From positions 4,940,001 through 5,004,000 of the forward strand of contig NZ_AZUI01000001.1 in the NCBI RefSeq assembly GCF_000526995.1: a DNA stretch of 64,000 bases, in the 5' to 3' direction. This stretch comes from Lacrimispora indolis DSM 755. GTDB lineage: Bacteria > Bacillota > Clostridia > Lachnospirales > Lachnospiraceae. Below, in pieces: positions 1 through 7,911 of this stretch (position 1 is its first letter; each line of letters opens with the position of its first letter). The position numbers were made by a program, and so were the translations under genes. The notes beneath the pieces are model-generated. The model saw nothing but the letters and a program-made list of their open reading frames with translations. It was not told the origin of the DNA and made no database searches.

Positions 1-81
1 TATGATGGATAGACAAAGACAGATGTGCAATCCGAAAATGGAAAACGTATCTGGTATAAAAAGAAAAGGAGTGACGGCGGT

Positions 82-447
82 ATGATTACATTTAACCACT
101 TTAATTTTAATGTACTTGATCTGGAAAAGAGCTTAAAATTCTATAAGGATGCGCTGGGGCTTACCCCTGTGAGGGAAAAAACAGCGGCAGACGGTTCCTT
201 CCGGCTGGTGTTTTTAGGCGATGGAAAAAGTGATTTCACTCTGGAACTGACCTATTTAACAGAACGAAAAGAGCCTTATAACCTGGGAGAATGTGAATTT
301 CATCTGGCATTTCAGGCTGATGATTACGAAAGCTGCTATAAAAAGCATAAGGAAATGGGGATTATCTGCTTTGAAAACCCGGCCATGGGAATTTATTTCA
401 TCAGCGATCCCGACGGCTACTGGATCGAGATCATTCCCCCAAAATAA
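82..447 (+). CDS. VOC-family glyoxalase I-like protein
   Basis: A 121-residue protein of the vicinal oxygen chelate fold, closest in layout to lactoylglutathione lyase (GloA), which isomerises the hemithioacetal of methylglyoxal in the cytoplasm. His6, Glu55, His74 and Glu116 fall where the four metal ligands of GloA are expected, and the C-terminus reads ISDPDGYWIEII, typical of the family. I start at ATG 82, which follows AAAGGAGTG at a normal distance; an in-frame GTG at 25 has no ribosome site. The alpha/beta hydrolase gene follows 9 bases downstream, so the two are probably co-transcribed. The ligand set supports a metal enzyme, but other VOC members (for example dioxygenase-like or resistance proteins) share this layout, so the substrate is inference. 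Confidence 0.75.
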   Translation: MITFNHFNFNVLDLEKSLKFYKDALGLTPVREKTAADGSFRLVFLGDGKSDFTLELTYLTERKEPYNLGECEFHLAFQADDYESCYKKHKEMGIICFENPAMGIYFISDPDGYWIEIIPPK

Positions 448-456
448 GGAGAAGCC

Positions 457-1158
457 GTGTATATTGATGTAAATGGAATCAAATTGTTTTATGAAGTGTC
501 AGGCTCCGGTCCGGCCATTGTCCTTGTTCATGGAAACGGGGAGGATCACAGGATCTTTGATGAAACAGCGGAGCTTTTACGCAAAGATTATACCGTTTAC
601 GCCCTGGATTCCAGGGATCATGGAAAAAGTTCCCGGGTAAAGACTCTGGGCTATGATGAGATGGCTGAGGATGTGGCGGAATTTGTCAAAATAATGAACC
701 TTAAAAGGCCTTATTTCTGCGGCTTCAGCGACGGCGGGATCATCGGGATCCTTGCTGCCGTCCGATACCCGGAGCTCTTTTCAAAGCTGGTGCTCTGCGG
801 CGCGAATGCTTATCCCCAGGGCTTAAAATGGTACTGGCTCAAATTATTTACTGTCATGGAAACTTTAAATCATGATCCAAAGCTTCTGATGATGCTGAAA
901 GAACCCAGGATCACAGGAAAAGACCTGGAGACCATCTGCGTTCCGGTACTTCTGCTGGCAGGAGAAAGAGATATGGTCCGTGAATCACATACCAATTACC
1001 TTGCCTCAAAGATAAAAGGCAGCTGTCTCCGGATCCTTCCGGGAGAGGATCATGGCAGCTACATCATCCATAGCAGGAAACTTTATTATTTCATGAAAAA
1101 GTTTCTTGAAAAACCTCTTCAAAGAGAAAAAAATGATTTAAATAAAGCAAGGGTGTAA
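457..1158 (+). CDS. Alpha/beta hydrolase
   Basis: A 233-residue alpha/beta-hydrolase with no signal peptide, so probably cytoplasmic. The nucleophile elbow is GFSDG (Ser91), the oxyanion region is VHGNGED near residue 24, and the acid and histidine are Asp172 (AGERD) and His199 (GEDHG). This is a complete catalytic triad. It starts at GTG 457 with TAAGGAG just upstream. The substrate cannot be read from the sequence; esterase or lactonase activity is possible. Its tight spacing to the glyoxalase-like gene suggests a shared transcript. A strong promoter for the next operon begins 11 bases after its stop codon. Confidence 0.8.
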   Translation: MYIDVNGIKLFYEVSGSGPAIVLVHGNGEDHRIFDETAELLRKDYTVYALDSRDHGKSSRVKTLGYDEMAEDVAEFVKIMNLKRPYFCGFSDGGIIGILAAVRYPELFSKLVLCGANAYPQGLKWYWLKLFTVMETLNHDPKLLMMLKEPRITGKDLETICVPVLLLAGERDMVRESHTNYLASKIKGSCLRILPGEDHGSYIIHSRKLYYFMKKFLEKPLQREKNDLNKARV

Positions 1159-1169
1159 AGAAAAAACAC

Positions 1170-1198
1170 TTGACACCTTATGAAAAGTATTGTATGAT
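1170..1198 (+). promoter_or_regulatory. Sigma-A promoter of the ylxM-ffh operon
   Basis: TTGACA (1170-1175) and TATGAT (1193-1198) are separated by exactly 17 bases, a near-consensus housekeeping promoter. It lies just upstream of ylxM and rules out the in-frame TTG at 1190 as the ylxM start, because that codon would be inside the promoter. Confidence 0.85.
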
Positions 1199-1213
1199 AT
1201 CCCAGGTGATGAT

Positions 1214-1564
1214 ATGGAAAGGATTGCAAGACAAGGCTTACTATATGATTTCTACGGCGCTCTTTTAACGGAGCATCAAAGGCATATTTATGAAGATGTG
1301 GTTTTCTATGACCTTTCTTTAAGTGAGATCGCAGAAGAACAGGGAATCAGCCGTCAGGGTGTTCATGACCTCATTAAACGGTGTGATAAGATCCTGGAAG
1401 GTTATGAAGAAAAGCTTCATCTGGTAAAAAAGTTTGAACAGACAAAAAAACTGGCCAGAGAGATTCAGAGTTTGACAAAAGAGTTTGCCGACAGGTCAGA
1501 CATGAATCTGATCCGTCGCATCGAGGAGATATCGGGCGAAATCATCGAGCTGGAAGCTCATTAG
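1214..1564 (+). CDS. ylxM: YlxM/p13-like SRP-associated helix-turn-helix protein
   Basis: A 116-residue homologue of YlxM/p13, a small DNA-binding-like protein that in Firmicutes sits directly upstream of ffh and, in streptococci, modulates signal recognition particle activity. The helix-turn-helix lies around residues 30-60 (SLSEIAEEQGISRQGV), followed by a predicted coiled coil rich in Lys and Glu. ATG 1214 is chosen because AGGTGAT precedes it and the promoter at 1170-1198 excludes earlier codons. The ffh gene follows 11 bases downstream with its own AGGAGG. Role in SRP function is by family and synteny. Confidence 0.9.
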   Translation: MERIARQGLLYDFYGALLTEHQRHIYEDVVFYDLSLSEIAEEQGISRQGVHDLIKRCDKILEGYEEKLHLVKKFEQTKKLAREIQSLTKEFADRSDMNLIRRIEEISGEIIELEAH

Positions 1565-1575
1565 GAGGGCGTTAT

Positions 1576-2925
1576 ATGGCTTTTGAGAGCTTATCCGATA
1601 AATTACAGAATGTATTTAAGAGCTTACGTGGCAAAGGACGCTTGTCTGAAGCCGATGTAAAAGCAGCCCTTAAAGAAGTGAAGATGGCTTTACTGGAAGC
1701 CGACGTAAGCTTTAAGGTTGTTAAACAGTTTATAAGTGCTGTACAGGAGCGGGCCATTGGACAGGATGTCCAGAACAGCCTGACTCCCGGACAGATGGTA
1801 ATAAAGATCGTAAATGAAGAGCTGATAAAGCTGATGGGTTCTGAGACTACTGAGATTCAGTTAAAGCCTGCCAGCGATATGACCATCATCCTGATGGCCG
1901 GCCTTCAGGGTGCCGGTAAAACCACCACCACTGCCAAGATTGCCGGAAAACTTAAGGCAAAGGGCAGAAAGCCTCTTCTCGTTGCCTGTGACGTTTACCG
2001 TCCGGCTGCCATCAAGCAGCTGCAGATCAACGGTGAAAAGCAGGGGGTTCCCGTGTTCTCCATGGGAGAAAACCATAAACCGGCAGATATTGCAAAGGCC
2101 GCTGTGGCTTATGCGGCAAAAAATGACCAGAATGTAATCATTCTGGATACGGCAGGCCGTCTTCATATTGATGAAGACATGATGAACGAGCTGATTGAAA
2201 TCAAAGAGACGGTGGAGGTTCATCAGACCATTCTGGTTGTAGATGCCATGACAGGCCAGGATGCGGTCAATGTGGCAGGAATGTTTAATGATAAGATCGG
2301 CATTGACGGCGTTATTATTACCAAGCTGGACGGCGATACAAGAGGCGGTGCGGCACTTTCCATCCGTGCAGTGACCGGAAAGCCGGTCCTTTATGTGGGC
2401 ATGGGGGAAAAGCTTTCGGATTTAGAACAGTTTTATCCGGACCGTATGGCTTCCAGAATCCTTGGTATGGGAGACATTCTTTCACTTATTGAAAAAGCGG
2501 AACTTCAGGTTGACGAAGAAAAAGCAAAGGAATTATCCCAAAAGCTTCGCAAGGCAGAATTTGATTACAACGATTTCTTAGACCAGATGAACCAGATAAA
2601 GAAAATGGGCGGCATGGCAAGTATCCTTGGCATGATGCCAGGCATGGGACAGATGAAGGACATGGATTTTGATGAAAAAGCCATGGATCGGGTGGAAGCT
2701 ATTATTCTTTCCATGACCAGCAAAGAACGGTTGAATCCGGAGCTTATGAAGAACGCTTCCAGAAAACAGCGTGTTGCAAAAGGTGCCGGCGTGGACATCA
2801 GCGAGGTAAACCGCATTGTAAAGCAGTTTGACCAGATGAAAAAAATGATGAAGCAGCTTCCCGGCATGATGGGCGGCGGAAAACGTCACGGCGGATTATT
2901 GGGCAAACTGAAATTACCGTTTTAA
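1576..2925 (+). CDS. ffh: Signal recognition particle GTPase Ffh
   Basis: A 449-residue SRP54 protein that binds 4.5S/scRNA and signal sequences and delivers ribosomes to FtsY at the membrane. The N domain covers about residues 1-90. The GTPase domain carries GLQGAGKTT (109-117), DTAGRLH (191-197) and TKLDGD (249-254). The M domain (about 300-449) is rich in methionine and glycine (GGMASILGMMPGMGQM) and ends in a GGGKRHGG-type tail. Length is normal for the family. AGGAGG precedes the ATG. It is the second gene of the ylxM promoter's operon. Confidence 0.98.
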   Translation: MAFESLSDKLQNVFKSLRGKGRLSEADVKAALKEVKMALLEADVSFKVVKQFISAVQERAIGQDVQNSLTPGQMVIKIVNEELIKLMGSETTEIQLKPASDMTIILMAGLQGAGKTTTTAKIAGKLKAKGRKPLLVACDVYRPAAIKQLQINGEKQGVPVFSMGENHKPADIAKAAVAYAAKNDQNVIILDTAGRLHIDEDMMNELIEIKETVEVHQTILVVDAMTGQDAVNVAGMFNDKIGIDGVIITKLDGDTRGGAALSIRAVTGKPVLYVGMGEKLSDLEQFYPDRMASRILGMGDILSLIEKAELQVDEEKAKELSQKLRKAEFDYNDFLDQMNQIKKMGGMASILGMMPGMGQMKDMDFDEKAMDRVEAIILSMTSKERLNPELMKNASRKQRVAKGAGVDISEVNRIVKQFDQMKKMMKQLPGMMGGGKRHGGLLGKLKLPF

Positions 2926-3005
2926 TTTTAAAGTTAGCAAGGCAGTTTTCTGCATTCGCTATAAATTAGTTTTAGAATTCAAGATTTAAGGAGGTGAATT
3001 TCACA

Positions 3006-3248
3006 ATGGCAGTAAAAATGAGATTAAAAAGAATGGGTCAGAAAAAGGCTCCTTTCTATAGAATTGTAGTTGCAGATTCCAGATCTCCAAGAGATGGCAG
3101 ATTCATCGAAGAGGTTGGTTACTATGATCCTACCACAGAACCAAGCGTAATCAAGTTTAATGAGGAGAACGCTAAGAAGTGGTTAACAGCAGGTGCTCAG
3201 CCAACCGAAGTTGTAAGCAAGCTTTTAAAGATCGCCGGTATCCAGTAG
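3006..3248 (+). CDS. rpsP: 30S ribosomal protein S16
   Basis: An 80-residue S16 protein of the small ribosomal subunit, starting [14 protein letters not shown] as is typical. ATG 3006 follows AAGGAGGTG with a 9-base spacer; an upstream in-frame codon at 2994 would lie inside that ribosome site. It heads the sub-block rpsP-khpA-rimM-trmD-rplS, the standard Firmicutes order. Confidence 0.97.
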   Translation: MAVKMRLKRMGQKKAPFYRIVVADSRSPRDGRFIEEVGYYDPTTEPSVIKFNEENAKKWLTAGAQPTEVVSKLLKIAGIQ

Positions 3249-3263
3249 TGAGAGGTGAAGCAT

Positions 3264-3491
3264 ATGAAGGAATTAGTAGAAGTAATTGCAAGAGCACTGG
3301 TTGATAATCCGGATCAGGTTGCTGTTACTGAAACCGTAAAAGAGGATGAAATCATCCTTGAACTTACGGTAGCACCTTCCGATATGGGTAAGGTAATCGG
3401 CAAGCAGGGCAGGATCGCAAAGGCCATCCGCTCTGTTGTAAAAGCAGCAGCTTCCAAAGAAGACAAAAAGGTTACTGTAGATATCCAGTAA
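3264..3491 (+). CDS. khpA: KH-domain RNA-binding protein KhpA (YlqC)
   Basis: A 75-residue single KH-domain protein with the diagnostic loop VIGKQGR around residue 45. In Firmicutes KhpA pairs with KhpB (Jag) and binds many RNAs, affecting cell size and division. ATG 3264 follows GAGAGGTG. The gene lies between rpsP and rimM as in Bacillus and Clostridia. Confidence 0.93.
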   Translation: MKELVEVIARALVDNPDQVAVTETVKEDEIILELTVAPSDMGKVIGKQGRIAKAIRSVVKAAASKEDKKVTVDIQ

Positions 3492-3495
3492 CCGG

Positions 3496-3530
3496 AAAAG
3501 ACCGCCGGCCTGTCGGGACGACGGTCCTTT
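3496..3530 (+). terminator. Possible attenuator hairpin between khpA and rimM
   Basis: AAAAGACCG (3496-3504) can pair with CGGTCCTTTT (3521-3530) with one bulged base, enclosing a GC-rich loop; the 3' arm ends in four T. It could reduce read-through into rimM-trmD, but it is short and imperfect. Confidence 0.35.
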
Positions 3531-3563
3531 TGGTATTCAGCCGCAAATATTATGGAGAGACAG

Positions 3564-4073
3564 ATGGAGAATTTGTTAAGAGTTGGCGTAATTTCATCCA
3601 CCCATGGGGTGAGAGGAGAAGTAAAGGTTTATCCAACTACAGATGATGTAAACCGTTTTAAAGACTTAAAGAATGTGATCCTGGATGCCGGACGGGAACG
3701 TATGGAACTGGAAATCCAGGGCGTAAAATTTTTTAAGAATATGGTAATCCTTAAATTTAAAGGATATGATTCCATTGATGACATTGAAAAATACAAGGGA
3801 AAAGACCTGCTTATTACCAGGGATCAGGCCGTAGAGCTGGGACCGGATGAAAATTTCATTGTTGATCTGATCGGGCTTCGTGTAGTCACCGAGGATGGGA
3901 AGGACTTTGGAATCCTGACCGATGTGATTAAGACCGGAGCCAATGACGTTTACGAAGTAAAAACGACAGAAGGGAAGGAAGTCCTGCTTCCGGCAATCAG
4001 GGAATGTGTGCTGAATGTGGATTTGACAGAAGGTCTTGTTACGGTTCACATCATGGACGGGCTTCTGGATTAA
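3564..4073 (+). CDS. rimM: 16S rRNA processing protein RimM
   Basis: A 169-residue RimM, a 30S maturation factor that binds S19 and assists 16S rRNA 3'-domain assembly. The N-terminal barrel starts [18 protein letters not shown] and the PRC-like domain includes DVYEV and LLPAI near residue 145. ATG 3564 is preferred over ATG 3552 because GGAG lies 6 bases before it and the earlier ATG has no ribosome site. It precedes trmD, the usual partner. Confidence 0.96.
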   Translation: MENLLRVGVISSTHGVRGEVKVYPTTDDVNRFKDLKNVILDAGRERMELEIQGVKFFKNMVILKFKGYDSIDDIEKYKGKDLLITRDQAVELGPDENFIVDLIGLRVVTEDGKDFGILTDVIKTGANDVYEVKTTEGKEVLLPAIRECVLNVDLTEGLVTVHIMDGLLD

Positions 4074-4095
4074 GATAGAGGAGTGGAAATAAACA

Positions 4096-4842
4096 ATGAA
4101 TTATCACATATTAACCCTGTTTCCTGAGATGGTTCAAAACGGCCTTCATACCAGCATCATCGGGAGAGCGGCGGAAAAGGGCCTCTTATCCATTGAAGCC
4201 ATTGATATCCGGGAATATTCCACGGACAAGCACCGTCATGTGGATGATTATCCTTATGGCGGAGGAGCCGGAATGGTCATGCAGCCCATGCCCATCTGTG
4301 AGGCATATGATGACTTGTGTGAGAAGATCGGAAAAAAGCCCAGGGCCATTTATATGACTCCCCAGGGAAGGGTTTTTAATCAGAAGATCGCGGAGGAACT
4401 GGCAAAGGAAGAGGACCTTGTTTTCCTATGCGGACATTATGAAGGTATCGATGAGAGAGCTTTGGAGCTGATTGCCACGGATTATCTTTCCATTGGTGAC
4501 TATGTACTCACAGGAGGCGAGCTTCCGGCCATGGTCATGATCGACTGCATTTCCAGACTGATTCCCGGCGTCTTAAACAACGAGACTTCTGCTGAATTTG
4601 AATCCTTCCATGATAATCTTCTGGAATATCCCCAGTACACCAGACCGGAAGAGTACAGGGGACTTCGGGTTCCTGAAATCCTTTTATCCGGGCATCATAA
4701 GAATATTGATATCTGGCGGAGAGAACAGTCCATAAAACGGACCCTGGAACGCAGGCCGGACCTTCTGGCTGATGCCAGCCTGTCAAAAAAAGAGGCAGAA
4801 TATTTAAAAAAACTTGAAAATGAGATGGAAAAACGGGAATGA
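4096..4842 (+). CDS. trmD: tRNA (guanine-N1)-methyltransferase TrmD
   Basis: A 248-residue SPOUT methyltransferase that makes m1G37 in tRNAs and so prevents +1 frameshifting. It shows YPYGGGAGMVMQP near residue 54, the S-adenosylmethionine knot CGHYEGIDER (about 113-122), and YLSIGDYVLTGGELPAM. Length matches the family. AGAGGAGTGG precedes the ATG. It lies 22 bases after rimM and shares its transcript. Confidence 0.97.
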   Translation: MNYHILTLFPEMVQNGLHTSIIGRAAEKGLLSIEAIDIREYSTDKHRHVDDYPYGGGAGMVMQPMPICEAYDDLCEKIGKKPRAIYMTPQGRVFNQKIAEELAKEEDLVFLCGHYEGIDERALELIATDYLSIGDYVLTGGELPAMVMIDCISRLIPGVLNNETSAEFESFHDNLLEYPQYTRPEEYRGLRVPEILLSGHHKNIDIWRREQSIKRTLERRPDLLADASLSKKEAEYLKKLENEMEKRE

Positions 4843-4858
4843 TTAGGAAAGAAAGGAC

Positions 4859-4887
4859 TTGCATTCTAAGGTCCTTTATGATAAAAT
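4859..4887 (+). promoter_or_regulatory. Candidate promoter for rplS
   Basis: TTGCAT (4859-4864), 17 bases, then TAAAAT (4882-4887). It lies after trmD and before the rplS leader stem, so rplS may be transcribed separately as well as by read-through. The -35 box overlaps a small inverted repeat (AAAGGAC / GTCCTTT). Confidence 0.5.
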
Positions 4888-4910
4888 ATATAACGTTGTG
4901 ATGAAAAGGC

Positions 4911-4956
4911 GATGTTCCTCTGTTACGGATTCCAATTGCAAAGTATTAAGAACATC
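4911..4956 (+). promoter_or_regulatory. Leader stem-loop upstream of rplS
   Basis: GATGTTC (4911-4917) pairs perfectly with GAACATC (4950-4956), closing a 32-base loop that ends 25 bases before the rplS start. An L19 leader that autoregulates rplS is known in low-GC Gram-positives; position fits, but I cannot confirm that this is that RNA family. Confidence 0.4.
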
Positions 4957-4981
4957 AAATAATATCAAGGAGGTTCACACA

Positions 4982-5329
4982 ATGAACGAAATTATTAAGA
5001 ATATTGAAGCAGCACAGTTAAAGCAGGCAGTTCCGCAGTTCTGCGTTGGCGATACCGTTAAGGTATACAACAAGATCAAAGAGGGAACCCGCGAAAGAAT
5101 TCAGATTTTCGAAGGAACCGTTATTAAAAGACAGAATGGCGGCGCCAGAGAGACATTTACCGTAAGAAAGAATTCTAACGGCATTGGTGTTGAGAAGACC
5201 TGGCCATTACATTCCCCTTCCGTAGACAACATTGAAGTTGTAAGAAAGGGTAAAGTAAGAAGAGCAAAACTGTATTACTTAAGAGACAGAGTTGGTAAGG
5301 CCGCCAAGGTTAAAGAATCAGTTAAATAA
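4982..5329 (+). CDS. rplS: 50S ribosomal protein L19
   Basis: A 115-residue L19 of the large subunit, at the 30S-50S interface. It contains [19 protein letters not shown] and the C-terminal [18 protein letters not shown], both characteristic. ATG 4982 follows AAGGAGG with 8 bases between; longer in-frame readings run through the leader and are rejected. A terminator follows at 5347. Confidence 0.97.
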   Translation: MNEIIKNIEAAQLKQAVPQFCVGDTVKVYNKIKEGTRERIQIFEGTVIKRQNGGARETFTVRKNSNGIGVEKTWPLHSPSVDNIEVVRKGKVRRAKLYYLRDRVGKAAKVKESVK

Positions 5330-5346
5330 TTCCGGATCAGATGAGG

Positions 5347-5369
5347 GGGACAATGCAAATTGTCCCTTT
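5347..5369 (+). terminator. Intrinsic terminator after rplS
   Basis: GGGACAAT (5347-5354), loop GCAA, then ATTGTCCC (5359-5366) followed by TTTCTT. The 8-bp stem is perfect. Confidence 0.8.
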
Positions 5370-5406
5370 CTTGACATGAGTTACTTATAGATGGGGTGTT
5401 TCATAC

Positions 5407-5958
5407 ATGGATTTCTATCACAGTGAAGATAATAATAAGCTCCGGCATGTAGTCAACTGGATCGTTGACATTGTTGTGGTGATCGCATTTGCATGGTTTC
5501 TGGTCTATGCTTATGGAACACAGATCCCGATTGCAGGTCATTCCATGCTCCCTCTTCTTACCTCGGATGATGTGGTTTTAATGGACCGTCTGGTCTATGA
5601 TTTTAGCCATCCCAACCGGTTTGATGTGGTAGTATTTCAAAGAGAAGACCAGAAAATGAACGTAAAGCGGGTCATCGGCCTGCCTGGGGAAACCGTGCAG
5701 ATAAAAAACGATGAAATCTATATTGACGGCGAAAAGCTTAAGGAACCTGCAGGTCCTGGCCGCATTTCCCTGGCAGGGCTTGCGGAAAAGCCGGTCAAGC
5801 TTGGAGATGATGAATATTTCCTGCTGGGTGACAACAGAGACAGCAGTGAAGACAGCCGCTTTGCCAATATCGGAAATGTAAGCAGAGGCCAGATCCAGGG
5901 AAAGGTATGGTTCCGGATTCTGCCGTTTGTAAAAATGGAACTAATTCGTTCGAAGTAG
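5407..5958 (+). CDS. lepB: Signal peptidase I
   Basis: A 183-residue type I signal peptidase that cleaves exported preproteins outside the membrane. One membrane anchor spans about residues 19-37. The serine/lysine dyad is Ser46 in GHSML and Lys88 in VKRVIGLPGE; box E is GDNRDSSEDSR near 141-151. Length is typical for the short Gram-positive form. GGGGTG precedes the start. It lies between rplS and rbgA as in many Clostridia. Confidence 0.95.
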   Translation: MDFYHSEDNNKLRHVVNWIVDIVVVIAFAWFLVYAYGTQIPIAGHSMLPLLTSDDVVLMDRLVYDFSHPNRFDVVVFQREDQKMNVKRVIGLPGETVQIKNDEIYIDGEKLKEPAGPGRISLAGLAEKPVKLGDDEYFLLGDNRDSSEDSRFANIGNVSRGQIQGKVWFRILPFVKMELIRSK

Positions 5959-5967
5959 AGGAATGTT

Positions 5968-6810
5968 ATGAATATACAATGGTATCCAGGTCATATGACC
6001 AAAGCCAAAAGGGCTATGAAAGAAGATATTAAATTAATTGATCTGATAATAGAGCTGGTGGATGCAAGAGTCCCTTTAAGCAGCCGGAATCCTGATATTG
6101 ATGAATTAGGAGCCGGAAAGGCGCGCATGGTTCTGCTTAATAAATCCGATCTTGCAGATGAACGCTGCAACAGCGCATGGGAGTCTTATTTTGAAGCAAA
6201 AGGCTGCCACGTTGTTAAGGTGAATTCAAAAAGCGGAGCAGGTCTTAAGCAGATCAATGGTGTTGTTCAGGAGGCTTGCAAAGAGAAAATTGAGCGTGAC
6301 CGCAGAAGAGGGATTTTAAACCGCCCGGTGCGGGCAATGGTGGTAGGAATCCCCAACGTGGGAAAATCTACCTTTATCAACTCCTTTGCAGGAAAAGCGT
6401 GTGCGAAAACAGGAAACAGGCCAGGCGTGACAAAAGGAAACCAATGGATCAGGCTGAATAAAAGCCTGGAGCTCCTTGATACTCCCGGAATCCTGTGGCC
6501 GAAATTTGAGGACCAGCAGGTAGGACTTAAGCTCGCTCTCATTGGATCCGTCAATGACGAGATACTGAATAAGGATGAACTTGCCATGGAACTCATCCGT
6601 TTCCTGACAAGAGAATATCCCCATGTTCTTTCTGAGAAATATGGCATAAAATCAGAAGATGTGCTGGAGGGATTAAAACAGGTGGCTCGGGTCAGAGCCT
6701 GTCTTGCAAAGGGCGGGGAGCTGGATTTAATGAAGGCTTCCAACCTTCTGATTGATGATTTCAGGAACGGAAGGCTGGGGCGGATGACTCTGGAGCGTCC
6801 TGCGGAATAG
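5968..6810 (+). CDS. rbgA: Ribosome biogenesis GTPase RbgA (YlqF)
   Basis: A 280-residue circularly permuted GTPase needed late in 50S assembly. The motif order is permuted as expected: NKSD (58-61) comes before GIPNVGKST (127-135) and DTPG (171-174). It starts NIQWYPGHMTKA, the family signature. The gene follows lepB by 9 bases and ends at a strong terminator. Confidence 0.96.
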   Translation: MNIQWYPGHMTKAKRAMKEDIKLIDLIIELVDARVPLSSRNPDIDELGAGKARMVLLNKSDLADERCNSAWESYFEAKGCHVVKVNSKSGAGLKQINGVVQEACKEKIERDRRRGILNRPVRAMVVGIPNVGKSTFINSFAGKACAKTGNRPGVTKGNQWIRLNKSLELLDTPGILWPKFEDQQVGLKLALIGSVNDEILNKDELAMELIRFLTREYPHVLSEKYGIKSEDVLEGLKQVARVRACLAKGGELDLMKASNLLIDDFRNGRLGRMTLERPAE

Positions 6811-6816
6811 AGCAAT

Positions 6817-6856
6817 AGGGTTTTGCTTTTTGAAAAAGAGCAAGACCCTGTTTTTT
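6817..6856 (+). terminator. Intrinsic terminator after rbgA
   Basis: AGGGTTTTGCT pairs with AGCAAGACCCT (one G-U pair) around a short A/T-rich loop, followed by TTTTTT at 6851-6856. It separates rbgA from rnhB. Confidence 0.85.
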
Positions 6857-6885
6857 CAATCGTGAAATGAGAACTGGAGACAAAA

Positions 6886-7527
6886 ATGAGAAAATTAACA
6901 GAAGAAAAGCTTCAGGAAGAACGGGAACGCCTGGAGAAAATGAAAGAGTTTGAACGCCGGTATGGAGATCATGTACTGGTTTGCGGCATAGATGAAGCTG
7001 GCAGGGGGCCGCTGGCAGGACCGGTGGTGGCAGGTGCGGCGATCCTTCCAAGGGACTGTGAGATCCTTTATTTGAATGATTCAAAAAAGCTGTCTGAGAA
7101 ACGGAGAGAAGCTCTGTTTACAGAGATTATGGAAAAAGCCTCCTCTTTTGCAGTGGGTGTCGTGGGAGCGGACAGGATTGACGAAATAAATATCCTGCAG
7201 GCAACCTATGAGGCTATGAGGCAGGCTATAAGCAAATTGGATGCAGAGCCGGAAGTTTTTTTAAACGATGCAGTTACGATTCCGGGCATTGCTGCTTCCC
7301 AGGTGCCCATTATTAAGGGAGATTCCAAAAGTGTGTCCATTGCTGCTGCAAGCATTTTAGCAAAAGTTACCAGGGATCATATGATGGAAGAGTATGACAA
7401 ATTGTTTCCGGAATATGGTTTTGCCAAGCACAAAGGGTATGGGACGGCTGCCCATATAAAGGCATTAAAGGAAATTGGCCCATGCCCCATTCACAGGCGC
7501 AGCTTTATAAAGAACTTTGTGGATTGA
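6886..7527 (+). CDS. rnhB: Ribonuclease HII
   Basis: A 213-residue RNase HII that removes ribonucleotides from DNA and RNA primers. Catalytic carboxylates are seen in GIDEAGRGPLAGPVV (Asp and Glu), in the NDAV segment and in the KGDSKSVSIAAASILAKV region. A charged N-terminal helix of about 28 residues precedes the domain. CTGGAG lies before the ATG. The following yraN gene starts 13 bases after the stop codon. Confidence 0.95.
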   Translation: MRKLTEEKLQEERERLEKMKEFERRYGDHVLVCGIDEAGRGPLAGPVVAGAAILPRDCEILYLNDSKKLSEKRREALFTEIMEKASSFAVGVVGADRIDEINILQATYEAMRQAISKLDAEPEVFLNDAVTIPGIAASQVPIIKGDSKSVSIAAASILAKVTRDHMMEEYDKLFPEYGFAKHKGYGTAAHIKALKEIGPCPIHRRSFIKNFVD

Positions 7528-7540
7528 CGAAAAATGGGGG

Positions 7541-7891
7541 ATGTATTTGAAAAATCATCGGGAAGTCGGAAATGAGTTTGAGGATGCGGCTGCCGCATAT
7601 TTGGAAAAAAATGGATATGTAATATTGGAACGGAATTATCGGGACCGCCTGGGTGAGATTGATATTATCGCAAAGAATGGGATAGAATTAGTCTTTGTGG
7701 AAGTAAAATACCGGCGGACTCTGGAGAAGGGTGATCCGGCGGAAGCTGTTCATCTTTTGAAACAGAGAAAAATCAGGAATGCTGCAAAAGGGTATTTATA
7801 CCGACACCGTCTGGGAGAGGATATTCCCTGCCGGTTTGATGTGGTGGCGATCCTGGGAGAGGAAATCCGGCTGATTAAGGACGCATTTTAA
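7541..7891 (+). CDS. yraN: UPF0102 YraN-family nuclease-like protein
   Basis: About 116 residues of the YraN/UPF0102 family, with a restriction-endonuclease-like core: LGEIDII and FVEVKYR supply the D and E-x-K of the nuclease fold. Function in bacteria is poorly defined. The start is uncertain: ATG 7541 abuts a GGGGG run, whereas TTG 7547 has that run at a better distance; an in-frame TTG at 7517 would overlap rnhB. The order rnhB-yraN is common in Firmicutes. Confidence 0.88.
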   Translation: MYLKNHREVGNEFEDAAAAYLEKNGYVILERNYRDRLGEIDIIAKNGIELVFVEVKYRRTLEKGDPAEAVHLLKQRKIRNAAKGYLYRHRLGEDIPCRFDVVAILGEEIRLIKDAF

Positions 7892-7911
7892 ACAAAGGTG
7901 TGATGAAAGAT

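Noticed and set aside
1190..1213. TTG at 1190 as the ylxM start
   Set aside because: It lies between the -35 and -10 boxes of the operon promoter, and ATG 1214 has a good ribosome site.
4859..4981. Longer rplS reading from 4859
   Set aside because: The extra 41 residues run through the promoter and leader, and L19 homologues start at the ATG at 4982.
5371..5392. TTGACA upstream of lepB as a promoter
   Set aside because: The only TATA-like box (TATAGA) is about 9 bases away, and the sequence 17 bases away is GGGTGT-like, so no valid -10 exists.
6817..6885. Small gene between rbgA and rnhB
   Set aside because: The interval is explained by a strong terminator and a short ribosome-site region.
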